Source of the DNA: G965198795 sp965198795
GTDB lineage: Bacteria; Pseudomonadota; Alphaproteobacteria; Rhodospirillales; Casp-alpha2
Direction: 5' to 3'
Length of the DNA: 64,000 bases
Assembly (NCBI GenBank): GCA_965198795.1
Contig: OZ240674.1
Location: forward strand, 1,736,001 to 1,800,000
Numbering within the stretch: position 1 is the first letter of the stretch; each line of letters starts with the position of its first letter. Below are positions 41,889 through 50,540 of the stretch, piece after piece. Under the pieces are notes generated by a model. It was not told the origin of the DNA and made no database searches. It worked only from the letters and a program-made list of their open reading frames with translations. Made by a program: the position numbers and the translations under genes.

Positions 41889-43181
41889 CTAAAGCTGCTT
41901 CTCGGGAGTCAGCTCAGCGGCGTAAATCTTCTTCAAGAACCCGCGCCACTGTGCGAACTGCTCTTTCGCGTCGCCGGTCAGTTCGACCGTCTCGTTCTCG
42001 AACTCCACAACGCGGGGCCCCATTTCCATATTGATCGACTGCCCCAACTCGCCGAGCGCGTCGCGGTGCGCTTTGGCCTCTTCACTCGTCTGAAAACTCT
42101 TTTGAAGGAAATGCGCCCCGGCGGCGCCCGCGGCGACCGCGCCCGCCGCTCCGGCGGAGGCGGAAGCGTGGCTGTCCGAACTGACGCCCGCCGCCGCAGC
42201 CAACACGGCCAGGGCGAACAATCCAACCGCAGCGACAGCCTCGCCCGCAGCTTCCATCTCGCGCGCGCGTTTCGCGGCAAGTTCCAGACGCGCCTGTTCC
42301 TGCCACACCAGATAACTGGGCTCCATCTTCGCGCTAAACCGCTCGTAGGTCTCCTGCAAACCGTCAACGAACAACTGGTCGCGCACGCGAACCGCTCTCG
42401 TCCGCATCAGCATTGGATCATCGTCGGTCGGGAAACTGACCATCTCAACGCGGCCCTCGTCGATTTTCATGTGATCGGCGAACGCCTGGTCCAACAGGTT
42501 CGCCCCGAACCGAAGCTCGCTCACCCGCTGGATTTTCTCCAGTCGAGCGGCGTCGATTTCCTCAAGTTCGACGGCGACGCGGTCGGCGGCCTTCTTGAAC
42601 ACCGGGTCGTAGGAGTCCTCGCCCTTGTTCCGGTGGTTTTTATGAAAATCTTCCTCAACCTCGTGATCAAAGCTGCGCGTGAACCAGGTATGGCCGGTGA
42701 TGTCGGAAACCTGAACCTCGATTTCGACGTCTTCGCCATTAGACTCGACGATCTTGCCCATGACGTACAGATCCGCAGTCGCCGTCATGTCAGGGGTGAC
42801 CCGAACCGCTCCGAACGCCCCCGTCGCTTCAAGCGCTTCCTTGAGCTTCACGGCGAAGCGATTAGCCTCCGCGCGGCGAAGCTCGGGCCACACATTGTCG
42901 TCGCTATCTTCATAAGCGCCCGTTTCAGAGACTCCGTCTTCGGAAAACCCGCCGCCCGGCGACGTCCTGTCGTTCCCAAAGCCCGGATCAAACACGGGAA
43001 CGGCCACTTCCATCTTCGGCTTCGACGGATCAACCTTCGCCTCGCGATCCGTTTCGAACCAGGATGAAAGTTGAGGCCCGACCACGGGACCGGAGGCCGC
43101 GCCCGCGCCCGTGGTCTGGCAGCCGGAAAGCACAAGCGAGACGCTAATCCAGAACGCCGACAGTAAACGCATCATCCTCAT
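41889..43181 (-). CDS. lipoprotein of the envelope operon
   Basis: A 430-residue predicted lipoprotein. The signal peptide ends in the lipobox VLSGC (Cys about residue 21) followed by QTTGAG. The middle has TADLYVMGKIVESNGEDVEIEVQVSD and TWFTRSFDH, resembling periplasmic CsgG/LpoB-like lipoprotein segments. A glycine/alanine-rich hydrophobic stretch (AVAAVGLFALAVLAAAAGVSS, about 315-335) may form a second membrane-associated helix pair. No family is confidently named. A three-unit 18-bp tandem repeat lies just before its start codon. Confidence 0.72.
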   Translation of the reverse strand: MRMMRLLSAFWISVSLVLSGCQTTGAGAASGPVVGPQLSSWFETDREAKVDPSKPKMEVAVPVFDPGFGNDRTSPGGGFSEDGVSETGAYEDSDDNVWPELRRAEANRFAVKLKEALEATGAFGAVRVTPDMTATADLYVMGKIVESNGEDVEIEVQVSDITGHTWFTRSFDHEVEEDFHKNHRNKGEDSYDPVFKKAADRVAVELEEIDAARLEKIQRVSELRFGANLLDQAFADHMKIDEGRVEMVSFPTDDDPMLMRTRAVRVRDQLFVDGLQETYERFSAKMEPSYLVWQEQARLELAAKRAREMEAAGEAVAAVGLFALAVLAAAAGVSSDSHASASAGAAGAVAAGAAGAHFLQKSFQTSEEAKAHRDALGELGQSINMEMGPRVVEFENETVELTGDAKEQFAQWRGFLKKIYAAELTPEKQL

Positions 43182-43182
43182 T

Positions 43183-43236
43183 TCAATCCCTATTTCCCGA
43201 TCAATCCCTATCTCCCGGTCAATCCCTATCTCCCGG
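43183..43236 (-). repeat. three 18-bp tandem repeats before the lipoprotein start codon
   Basis: Three units (plus-strand consensus TCAATCCCTATCTCCCGG; the first unit has two changes) end 1 bp from the ATG at 43181. On the transcribed strand each unit carries GGGAGATAGGG, a purine-rich block like a ribosome-binding site. Copy-number change could therefore alter translation start efficiency (inference). Confidence 0.8.
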
Positions 43237-43247
43237 TCAAACCTTAA

Positions 43248-43877
43248 TTACTTCTTTACGCCCTTGTACTTGCGGTACTCGTCCCAGAGCTTCTCGCGCG
43301 TCTCGGGGTCTTTTTCCGCCATCGCGGCCTTCCGAATCTGCGCCTCCAGAACGCTGTCGTTATCGGCCGGCGGAATATCCTCGGGAACTTTGCCATTGTT
43401 CAACGCGGACGCGAAGGGCGCCTCGGGCGCGCGGCCCTCGATTGGCTGGGACCGCGCCGAGTTGGCGGTCTCCAGACCGCCCGCGCCGCCAGTGGACCGC
43501 CTGGAAGCATCCGGCGGCGCTGTCCCGGCCATATCCGGCGCCGCCACCGACGCCCCGCCGCCAGCACCGGTTCCTCCGCCCGCATCGCCGCCGCCGCCGG
43601 AACCTCCGCCCGCGCCGGCGGCGGACTTCGACAGCTGGCAGGCGTCAAAACGGCTGAGCGAGCGTTGAAAGGCCGCATCCATTAACGCGATCTTCTCTTG
43701 CCGCGTCAGCGTGGGATCGTCCAGATGACCGATAGGGGCCGCTTCCGTGCAATCGACCGCGTTTCCGGCGGTTGCCGGAATCTGCTGCGCCCAGGCGAAA
43801 CCCGGAACGGCGCCCAAGGAAACCGATACAAGAAAGAAAACCGGTACAAGCAATAGCGGCGCATATCGCGAATGCAT
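43248..43877 (-). CDS. secreted protein with Gly-rich linker, first gene of the envelope operon
   Basis: A 209-residue product with a signal peptide (about residues 1-31, VFFLVSVSLGAVPGFAWAQQ). A small Cys-containing region follows (CTEAAPIGHLDD...RFDACQLSKSA), then a Gly/Ala-rich linker of about 40 residues (GAGGGSGGGGDAGGG) and a charged C-terminal helix (AAMAEKDPETREKLWDEYRK). No known family. The ATG at 43877 is preferred over a longer start because the signal peptide then begins MHSRYAPLLLV. It stands 66 bp upstream of the lipoprotein gene and probably opens the operon. Confidence 0.7.
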   Translation of the reverse strand: MHSRYAPLLLVPVFFLVSVSLGAVPGFAWAQQIPATAGNAVDCTEAAPIGHLDDPTLTRQEKIALMDAAFQRSLSRFDACQLSKSAAGAGGGSGGGGDAGGGTGAGGGASVAAPDMAGTAPPDASRRSTGGAGGLETANSARSQPIEGRAPEAPFASALNNGKVPEDIPPADNDSVLEAQIRKAAMAEKDPETREKLWDEYRKYKGVKK

Positions 43878-44266
43878 GATAGAAAGACCAGCCCGCAAGT
43901 TTTTTCACCGATATAGTTAAGACCTTCAAAACCGGGATGCAAGGCCCCGGAACTCTCGGTCATGGCGAACCGGCCCAGGCCCTTGAGACGGCCCATGCCC
44001 GGCTCGGCGCTTGAACCAGACCTTTGGGCGGTATCGCGGGAGGCGCCGCGTGATCACCCGTGAACCGCCGAAGCGCGTGAAGCGAGCAGGAAAGGACGGC
44101 GCCGTTGAGCGTGTTTGACCGGGCGGGAAAGGACAGCGCCGGGGCGAACATGAGCGTCTTGGCGAGGCGCGTTCCAGAAAAGACCGGCTCCCGCCGAAGA
44201 AGGCTTCGCAACCTGTTTGCGCGTCGCGGTTTCGGCGGCGTCCCGCTCATCCCATGGTCAAGTTGT
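43878..44266. other. intergenic region upstream of the envelope operon
   Basis: Presumed promoter region of the operon, and end of the tRNA-Met unit. No gene recognised. A near-duplicated phrase (gcgtgaagcgagcaggaaaggacggcgcc / gaccgggcgggaaaggacagcgcc, about 44078-44140) may be a degraded repeat. Confidence 0.35.
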
Positions 44267-44343
44267 TGGTAGCGGAGGAGGGACTTGAACCCCCGACACG
44301 CGGATTATGATTCCGCTGCTCTAACCACCTGAGCTACTCCGCC
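44267..44343 (-). tRNA. tRNA-Met (anticodon CAT)
   Basis: Reverse complement begins GGCGGAGTAGCTCAGGTGG and folds as a standard cloverleaf. The anticodon stem GCGGA/TCCGC encloses ATCATAA, giving CAT. The T-arm is GGGGGTTCAAGTCCC, the acceptor end is CTCCGCT, and ACCA is encoded. The sequence matches the elongator tRNA-Met type of alphaproteobacteria; an Ile2 (lysidine) identity is less likely. Confidence 0.93.
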
Positions 44344-44769
44344 ACCGGGCGCCGGGCGGCTTGGATGGCGATCACCGTCCCGACGGAGGAAGCGCGGTTC
44401 TAATGCCCCCCTCGCCCGCTGTCAAGCGAACGGAAGCGTCCAACGCCACGCCGTAAGCGCGAGAGCGGTCGGTCGTGGAAAAGGTTGGCCTAAGGCGCTA
44501 TGACATGGGCGAAGCTGGTTGGCGGGTTTCCAAGCGGTTTGTCGTCACCCCCGCGAAGGCGGGGGTCCAGCCGGGCGGTCCGCGTTCCAGCCTGTCGTTG
44601 AGTGATGGCCAATCATGCATGACAACCAATCATATGTGACAAGGGTCAGTCTGGACCCTGCCTGCGCGGGGGTGACGCCTTAGGGTCGGGTTAGGGGTCT
44701 CCATCCAAAACCCGCCTTCGCGGGGGTGACAAAATAAGGCTCTGACCCGGCCAACTGCCTAGAATGACG
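44344..44769. repeat. intergenic region with dispersed repeat copy R5
   Basis: From about 44520: TTTCCAAGCGGTTTGTCGTC, CACCCCCGCGAAGGCGGGGG, CCAGCCGGGCGGTCCGCGTTCC, a central variable part (AATCATGCATGACAACCAATC), then two further CCGCCTTCGCGGGGGTGACA-like ends to 44732. The order is the same as in copy R3 at 19.5 kb. No gene seen. Confidence 0.75.
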
Positions 44770-45490
44770 TTTAACCCATTGTTTGATTTGATATAATTGG
44801 TCCAACGGGTCACAGTTGCCGAATCGCCGCTCACATTCCTTCAAGCATAGGCCGAATTGCGTCTTCGCACACCGTTGGACGTGCGCATCCGGCGCTTGGC
44901 CTGGTTCCAGAAGTTCTCGATCCCATCGATATGGTTTGCGTCATCCGCAAAGCGTTCGGAATGGGTGATGCGGAAGTGATGAAAGCCCGATACGTCAAGC
45001 GCGTCATAACCCTTCCAGCCGTCAGAATAGACGCATCCCCGGCGTGCGCCGCCGCCGGGCCCGGTCTTGCGCTCCATGATCGGCGTCGGGGTATCCGAAG
45101 AGGCGCCGGGAATGATCCCGGCGTAGAGGCGCAGACCTTGCCGCCCCGCTTCGACAAGCCGGATACCGGCGCTTTTCCCGCCGCGCCCGGCGCCGCTTTC
45201 CCTTTCGGTTGCCGCTGGAGTAACTCTCGTCCCCTTCCACCCCGGCCCCGCCATCGAACAGGGCCTCGCTCTCGGCGCCGGGCGCAAAGACGATGATCGC
45301 GCATGGACGGCGAAAAAACACGCCGCCGTCTTGCGGTTCTCCCCGCACAGACCGGCCGCCGTCAAGGCCGCCGGGCCAAACACGAAATGCTCAATCAAAC
45401 GACCCTGTTCGTAGTAACTGAGACGGCTCTTGCGCATGACGCCCCGGAAAGTTTTTCATGACAACTCCAAACCCGGGTTATTTGGGGCAG
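44770..45490 (-). mobile_element. decayed full-length IS1595-family insertion sequence
   Basis: The transposase on the minus strand starts at 45437 with MRKSRLSYYEQGRLIEHFVF. Through several frame changes it covers the whole family: GESYSSGNRKGKRRR-like catalytic block, KAPVSGLSKRGGKV, VYSDGWKGYDALDV, HFRITHSERFAD and HIDGIENFWNQAKRRMR. At least two frameshifts and a missing proper C-terminus mark it as dead. The left end (ACGTTTAACCCATTGTTTGA) corresponds to the right end of the copy at 19.19 kb. The right end (AACCCGGGTTATTTGGGGCA) is shared with the fragment at 32.3 kb. Confidence 0.85.
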
Positions 45491-45694
45491 TTCAAAATTC
45501 TATTTGAAATGTTTTACCTCAGGCGGCGGGATAAGGTGGTAAAACTTGCGCCAAGGCAATATTCAACACTCACCGGTAATGATGGAAGTTTGATTTTTTA
45601 TTCGATTGAGTTTAAAAAATACACACTGGCGCGTTATTTACGGCGAGTGCGCCGAACCGGTATGATGGCGCCGCTTCCCGAGAAAGGAGTTGCC

Positions 45695-46153
45695 ATGAGC
45701 GCGCGAACCGCCGCGGCGGGCAAAATGAAACGGCTTCCTCCAGGGGTTTCCAACCCGGTTGATATTCATGTCGGTCAACGCTTGCGTTTACGCCGCACAT
45801 TGCTTGGCATGAGCCAGGAAAAACTGGGCGACTCCGTTGGCCTGACCTTCCAACAGATTCAGAAATACGAACGCGGCGCCAATCGAATCGGCGCCAGCCG
45901 GTTATTCATGTTCTCTCGCATCCTGGATGTGGATATATCTTATTTCTTCGACGACATCCCGAATAACCTGCGCACCTATGAAGGTCAAATGGCTGCTGGT
46001 TTGAGCGGCCGCCCCCGGGAAGTTCTGGAGCGCGACCCCATGGCCCGCCGCGAGACCTTGGAACTGGTCCGGGCTTATTATTCTGTTGGCGACCCAAAGG
46101 TTCGCCACTGTATCATTGATCTTGTCGGGGCTCTAGGACACGAGGAAGAATAA
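45695..46153 (+). CDS. XRE-family transcriptional regulator
   Basis: A 152-residue DNA-binding protein with an N-terminal helix-turn-helix (about 25-85): VGQRLRLRRTLLGMSQEKLG, LTFQQIQKYERGANRIG and ILDVDISYFFDD. This subgroup is common in alphaproteobacteria and acts as a repressor or developmental regulator; the target is not evident. The C-terminal part is short and helical. The ATG at 45695 has AAAGGAG 5 bp upstream; the upstream frame runs through the IS end and is not coding. An AT-rich promoter region (about 45495-45690) precedes it. Confidence 0.85.
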   Translation: MSARTAAAGKMKRLPPGVSNPVDIHVGQRLRLRRTLLGMSQEKLGDSVGLTFQQIQKYERGANRIGASRLFMFSRILDVDISYFFDDIPNNLRTYEGQMAAGLSGRPREVLERDPMARRETLELVRAYYSVGDPKVRHCIIDLVGALGHEEE

Positions 46154-46157
46154 ACCT

Positions 46158-46212
46158 AACGCTGGCGGCGCCTTCCAATTTCGGAGGCGCCCGGGAGCCA
46201 GCCGCTTTTTTT
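46158..46212 (+). terminator. intrinsic terminator after the XRE gene
   Basis: Nested inverted repeats (GCTGGC at 46161-46166 with GCCAGC at 46197-46202, and an inner GGCGCC...GGCGCC) are followed by a seven-T run at 46206-46212. It begins 5 bp after the stop codon. Confidence 0.75.
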
Positions 46213-46406
46213 ATCGCGAACGGGGAAAACGACATCAAGCGCTTGCGGCTTGGCGGCGGCGGAGAAGTCCATGGCGTTTTGCGTGAACAATTCCCGCCTC
46301 ACCGAGCCAGAATGCTCTTGTGCGCTATATGGGCGGCGGCCGCACTGTTCAGCGCGTTGCCGGTGAAATTGAGAGCGCCGCCACGATCGCCTTCCCCTTG
46401 CCTCCC

Positions 46407-47639
46407 CTAAGCCAGTCCGGCGCGAGCGACCATGCTTTCCAGCAACACCTGGCATCCCGCGGCCAGGTCTTCCGGGAGGGCGTCTTCTTTCTCGTTATGG
46501 CTAACGCCGTCCTTGCAGGGGACGAAGATCATCGCCGTCGGGACCACATGCGACAAATGACACGCATCATGTCCGGCGCCTGAGACGATATCCTGATGGG
46601 CGTAACCGAGCTCGTCCGCGGCGCTTCGGATCGTCTGAACCACTGCTGGATCAAATACCGATGGTTGTGTGTAACTGGTGCGCTTGATCTCGACGGCGCA
46701 ATCGCCCTCGTTGGCAATCGTCCGCAAACGGTCATGAACCCGTGTCCTTATGGTTTCCAGGATATCCGCGTCGGGGTGCCGGCTGTCGATAGAGAACACC
46801 ACGTTGCCCGGAATTGTGTTATAGGAGTTGGTTTTGCACCGAATCTCTCCCACTGTGATCACTGGCTGCGGCTCGATTTCGAACGCCAATTCGTTCAACG
46901 CCGTGATCATTCTCGCGCTCACCACCATGGCGTCCTTGCGTTGCGCCATTGGCACGGTGCCCGCGTGTCCCTCTTCTCCAACAACGGTGACGTAATAAAC
47001 CATCTGGCCTTGCGCCCCCTGGACAACCCCGATCTGCTTGCGCCGGGTTTCCAGAACGGGGCCTTGCTCAATATGCGCCTCGATGTAGGTGTCGACTGGG
47101 AAGCCGCAGGGCAAATCACCCAAATAGCCGATGCGTTCCAGTTCCCGACCCATGGTCACACCGTTTGCGTCGGCGTTGTCGTGGCCTTTTTGAAGCGGAT
47201 AACGATCAGTGAAGATGGCGGAACCCAACATGCCGGTTTCGAACCGGGCCCCTTCCTCGTCGGTCCAGACGGCCGTGTCGAGCGGCGCCCTGGTTTTTAC
47301 CCCGGCGTCATTCAAGGCGCGCTGCACCTCAAGTCCGGCCATCACGCCGTAAACGCCGTCGAACCGGCCGCCCAGGGGCTGGGTGTCCAAATGAGAACCT
47401 GTCATGACCGGTTTGGCGTCCGGGTCCGTTCCGGGACGGCGAGAAAAAATATTGCCCATTTGATCAACGCGAATTTGTAATCCAGCCTCTTTCGCCCACG
47501 CGCAGAACACATCACGGGCTTGCTTGTCGTCATCGGTTAAGGCCAGGCGGCCGACGCCGCCTCCCGGCGTCTTACCGATCTCCGCCAGTTCCATGAGCGC
47601 GCCCCAAAGACGCTCGCCATTCACGTCCGCCGTCGTCAT
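46407..47639 (-). CDS. M20-family hydrolase (N-carbamoyl-amino-acid hydrolase / ureidopropionase type)
   Basis: A 410-residue Zn-dependent amidohydrolase of the hydantoinase/carbamoylase family. Metal ligands are His in GSHLDTQPLGGRFDGVYG, Asp in the same motif, Glu pair in TDEEGARF, His in YIEAHIEQGP and a late His in CKDGVSHNEKED. GAGHDACHLSHV is also diagnostic. Substrates of this family include N-carbamoyl-L-amino acids and allantoate; the exact one is unknown. Catabolism of N-carbamoyl compounds would fit with the creatinase elsewhere in the window, but the genes are not linked. No neighbour shares its operon. Confidence 0.88.
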   Translation of the reverse strand: MTTADVNGERLWGALMELAEIGKTPGGGVGRLALTDDDKQARDVFCAWAKEAGLQIRVDQMGNIFSRRPGTDPDAKPVMTGSHLDTQPLGGRFDGVYGVMAGLEVQRALNDAGVKTRAPLDTAVWTDEEGARFETGMLGSAIFTDRYPLQKGHDNADANGVTMGRELERIGYLGDLPCGFPVDTYIEAHIEQGPVLETRRKQIGVVQGAQGQMVYYVTVVGEEGHAGTVPMAQRKDAMVVSARMITALNELAFEIEPQPVITVGEIRCKTNSYNTIPGNVVFSIDSRHPDADILETIRTRVHDRLRTIANEGDCAVEIKRTSYTQPSVFDPAVVQTIRSAADELGYAHQDIVSGAGHDACHLSHVVPTAMIFVPCKDGVSHNEKEDALPEDLAAGCQVLLESMVARAGLA

Positions 47640-47879
47640 GCCAGCATCCTTTCAAAGTCCATGCGCTCGCCAAATAGCCGCCACGTCCACCCCGGCGCGG
47701 CTGGAACTTCCAGACCATACGCCATGGCTAATAACTCGTTACATACAAACGATCCTACCTCTAAACCAGTCATATGGAAAATCCAATGGCCGCATGATCA
47801 AGCTGGTTGGCAAATTTTTTGGCGGGGCGTTTTGGGGGAGTCTTGCATGCCCGGCCACGCCAGCGGCGTCGCTTTGGAA

Positions 47880-48355
47880 AAGTCCGGCGCGGAGCCGTGG
47901 CGAACAGAGGAAATGAATATTGGCCTCGCGGAGGAACAGGCGGATTTCGACTGGCCCTTGGTGCGAAGAGTGGAGACCAGACCGTTCGCGACGCGGCCTT
48001 TTCCAGGCAGGTGAAACAGGCGTATGACGACACTTGCGCCGTGACGGGCGTCAAACTGATAAACGGCGGAGGGCGGTCAGAGGCGCAGGCGGCCCATATC
48101 CGCCCCATTGCGAACCATGGACCCGACTCGGTGAGGAATAGTCTCGCGCTCAGCGGGACGGTCTAGTGGATGTTCGATAGGGGGGTGATCTCGGTCGATG
48201 ACGATTACTCGATCCTGGTGGCGGACGGCCGCGTTCCCGCGCCCGTGACGAACCTGATAAATCCGGACCGGCGTCTGCGCTTGCCGCCGGCGAACGCCAT
48301 GCGGCCGCATCCCCAGTTCCTGAAACATCATCGCGAGGAGGTTTTCAAAGGCTAG
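47880..48355 (+). pseudogene. HNH endonuclease pseudogene
   Basis: Remnant of a phage/restriction-type HNH endonuclease. The frame FSRQVKQAYDDTCAVTGVKL...QAAHIRPIANHGPDS and NSLALSGTV is followed by an in-frame TAG at 48164-48166 where intact homologues have His before WMFDRG. The same frame then continues as WMFDRGVISVDDDYSILVAD to a stop at 48353-48355. The N-terminal half lies in a different frame upstream. The HNH-type motif (CAVTG, AAHIRP, N) is otherwise preserved, so inactivation seems recent. Confidence 0.75.
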
Positions 48356-48362
48356 GGACCGG

Positions 48363-49469
48363 TCAACGCGCCCGGGAAAACGTCCGATAGACGAAGGCCG
48401 CGCCGTCCGCCCGCCCGTCCGCCTCGGCGCGGGCCGCGAGGTCTTCATGGAACGGAGATTTGACGCAGACCGGGTCCGCCGCCGCTGCGTCGCCGGTGAG
48501 CGCCATCGCCTGACAGCGGCATCCGCCGAAATCGACTTCGCGGCGGTCGCAGGACCTGCACGGCTCGCGCATCCAGTCCGTGCCGCGAAACGCGTTGAAG
48601 CTCGCGCTCCCGTACCAGATGCCGGCTAGGGGCGCGGCCCGGACGGTCTCGAATTCGAGCGACGGGATGGTTCGCGCCGCGTGACAGGGCAGGACGGTTC
48701 CGTCCGGCGAGACGGTCAACCCGGCATTGCCCCACCCCCCCATGCAGGGCTTCGGAAAACGGGCGTGATGATCGGCGGGAACATAGTCGATGACCAGCCG
48801 GCCCTCGTAAGTTTTGCGCGCCCGCTCGACGATTCGGGCCGCTTCCCGGGCCTGGGCCCGCGTGGGCATGAGCGCGGCCCGGTTCTCCGCCGCCCAGCCG
48901 TGGAACTGCACCGTCGCCACCTCGATCCGGCGCGCGCCCAGGTCCGCCGCCAGTTGAATGGTTTCGGGCAGCTGGTCCAGGTTTTGTTTATGCATCACGG
49001 CGTTGAGCGTCAGCGGCAGGCCCAGGTCCGTCACCCAGCGCGCGACCCGCATTTTCCTGTCGAACCCGCCTTCGTAACCGCCGATCCGGTCCGCCGTCCC
49101 GGCGGTCACTCCCTGCAGCGACAACTGCACGTGATCCAGTCCGGCGGCGTCCAGCGCCGCCAGGCGATTTTCCGTCAAACCCACGCCGGAGGTGATCAGA
49201 TTGGTGTAAAGGTCCGCCGTCCGCGCGGCGCTGACCAGATCCTCCAGGTCGGGCCGGGAGGCGGGCTCGCCGCCGGAAAGATGGATTTGCAGCACTCCCA
49301 GACCGGCGGCCTGGATGAACACGTCCGCCCACTCCGCCGTCGTCAACTCGCCCGATTTCCTAACCAGTTCCAGCGGATTGGAGCAATAGGGACAGGACAG
49401 GGGGCAGCGATGGGTCAGTTCCGCCAGCATCGCCATGGGGGCGGGAACATCGGGCCTCGCCGCCGTCAT
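48363..49469 (-). CDS. pqqE: PQQ biosynthesis radical SAM enzyme PqqE
   Basis: Radical SAM protein that cross-links the Glu and Tyr of the PqqA peptide, the first step of PQQ synthesis. The 368-residue product has the SAM cluster motif RCPLSCPYC (C22, C26, C29), the GGEPASRPDL loop and the C-terminal SPASM region with several Cys (CMGGWGNAGL, CRSCDRREVDFGGCRCQA). Its start overlaps the pqqD stop by 4 bp. It is the last gene of pqqABCDE. Confidence 0.96.
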   Translation of the reverse strand: MTAARPDVPAPMAMLAELTHRCPLSCPYCSNPLELVRKSGELTTAEWADVFIQAAGLGVLQIHLSGGEPASRPDLEDLVSAARTADLYTNLITSGVGLTENRLAALDAAGLDHVQLSLQGVTAGTADRIGGYEGGFDRKMRVARWVTDLGLPLTLNAVMHKQNLDQLPETIQLAADLGARRIEVATVQFHGWAAENRAALMPTRAQAREAARIVERARKTYEGRLVIDYVPADHHARFPKPCMGGWGNAGLTVSPDGTVLPCHAARTIPSLEFETVRAAPLAGIWYGSASFNAFRGTDWMREPCRSCDRREVDFGGCRCQAMALTGDAAAADPVCVKSPFHEDLAARAEADGRADGAAFVYRTFSRAR

Positions 49470-49789
49470 CGCGTTTCCACCATGCGCCGGTTGATAAGCG
49501 ACACGAGGAAGGAGCCCGCGTCCTCGCGGACCTGATCATACGGCGCGCCGTACTTGCCGGCGAGCGTCTCCGACAAACCCTGGAAACTCCCGCCCGCCTC
49601 GAGCCCGGATAAAATGGCGGCGCCGATCTCATCCAGTTTCAGCGCCCGTTCGGGAGCCAGCAAAAACCAGCAGCCGCGCGTCTTGTCGAATTTCAAGCGG
49701 ACCCCTTTCGGCAAAAAGGGAATGGCGCAGTCCGCGAGCGCCGTTCCGCCCGTTTCGCCCGCTCCGCCCGCTCCGCCCGTTTCGCTCAT
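49466..49789 (-). CDS. pqqD: PQQ biosynthesis peptide chaperone PqqD
   Basis: A 107-residue protein that presents PqqA to PqqE. The core PFLPKGVRLKFDKTRGCWFLLAPER has the usual PqqD pattern. The ATG at 49789 is used because pqqC ends at 49794 and the N-terminus (MSETGGAGGAGETGG) is an extra Gly/Glu-rich repeat encoded by tandem CGCCCGCTC-type units. This low-complexity start is longer than usual and may be unstructured. Confidence 0.93.
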   Translation of the reverse strand: MSETGGAGGAGETGGTALADCAIPFLPKGVRLKFDKTRGCWFLLAPERALKLDEIGAAILSGLEAGGSFQGLSETLAGKYGAPYDQVREDAGSFLVSLINRRMVETR

Positions 49790-49793
49790 TCCG

Positions 49794-50540
49794 CTATCCT
49801 TTCGATTGCCCCTCGCCGGGCCGCCAGGCCCCGGGCGGGACGCGGCCCGGCTCCACGTAGGCCGAATGAAGCGCGTCCAGTTGAGACCAGAGCACATCGG
49901 TTTTAAAGATCAAGGCCGCCGCCGCCGCATCTTGTTTTTCCCGGGTGTCGGCGTGATCCAGCACCCATTCCAGCCCAAAGGCGACATCCTTGGGCGCCTC
50001 ATCCAGGCGCTTTCTGAAATACGCGATGGACCGCTCATCAGCGAAATCATAGTGCGCCAACAGGCCCGCGATGCGGTCCCTGTGAATCTTGGGAGCGAAC
50101 ATTTCAGTCAGCGACGAGGCGACGGCCTCCAACAGAGGCTGGTCCCTCACAAAACGCACATAGGCGTCAACGGCGAACCTGGTCCCGGCGAGCACGCCGC
50201 GCGTCGAGGCGACGTAACCGGGGTCGAGCCCCACGGCCTCGGCCAGCTTCAGCCATCGCCGGACGCCGCCCTCTTTTTCCGCCGAACCGTCGTGGTCCTC
50301 AATTCGCGAACGCCATCGGCGGCGAAGCTCCAAGTCGTCCACACGAGACAGAAAGGCCGCGTCCTTCATGGGAATGCGCGATTGATAATAATAGCGGTTG
50401 ATCACCCAGGCCTGAACCTGGGCATGGGCGCAGCCGCCTGAGTGCAGCAGATGGTGGAAGGGATGTTTGTCGTGATAGCGCTCCGCGCCGATTCGCCGGA
50501 GCCGCGCCTCGAACGCGCCGCGGGAGGGCGCGGCGCTCAT
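49794..50540 (-). CDS. pqqC: pyrroloquinoline-quinone synthase PqqC
   Basis: Cofactor-free oxidase that carries out the final ring closure and oxidation to PQQ. The 248-residue product has the characteristic HPFHHLLHSGGCAHAQVQAW, RYYYQSRIPMKDAAFLS and FAPKIHRDRI segments. Its start overlaps the pqqB stop by 4 bp, and pqqD follows 4 bp after its own stop. Confidence 0.95.
   Translation of the reverse strand: MSAAPSRGAFEARLRRIGAERYHDKHPFHHLLHSGGCAHAQVQAWVINRYYYQSRIPMKDAAFLSRVDDLELRRRWRSRIEDHDGSAEKEGGVRRWLKLAEAVGLDPGYVASTRGVLAGTRFAVDAYVRFVRDQPLLEAVASSLTEMFAPKIHRDRIAGLLAHYDFADERSIAYFRKRLDEAPKDVAFGLEWVLDHADTREKQDAAAAALIFKTDVLWSQLDALHSAYVEPGRVPPGAWRPGEGQSKG

Noticed and set aside
42066..43067. 333-codon plus-strand frame opposite the lipoprotein gene
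   Set aside because: Antisense shadow; the minus-strand frame has a lipobox and fits the operon.
43183..43236. CRISPR array
   Set aside because: Only three 18-bp units with no spacers between them; a simple tandem repeat. No other regularly spaced repeats or cas genes were seen in the window.
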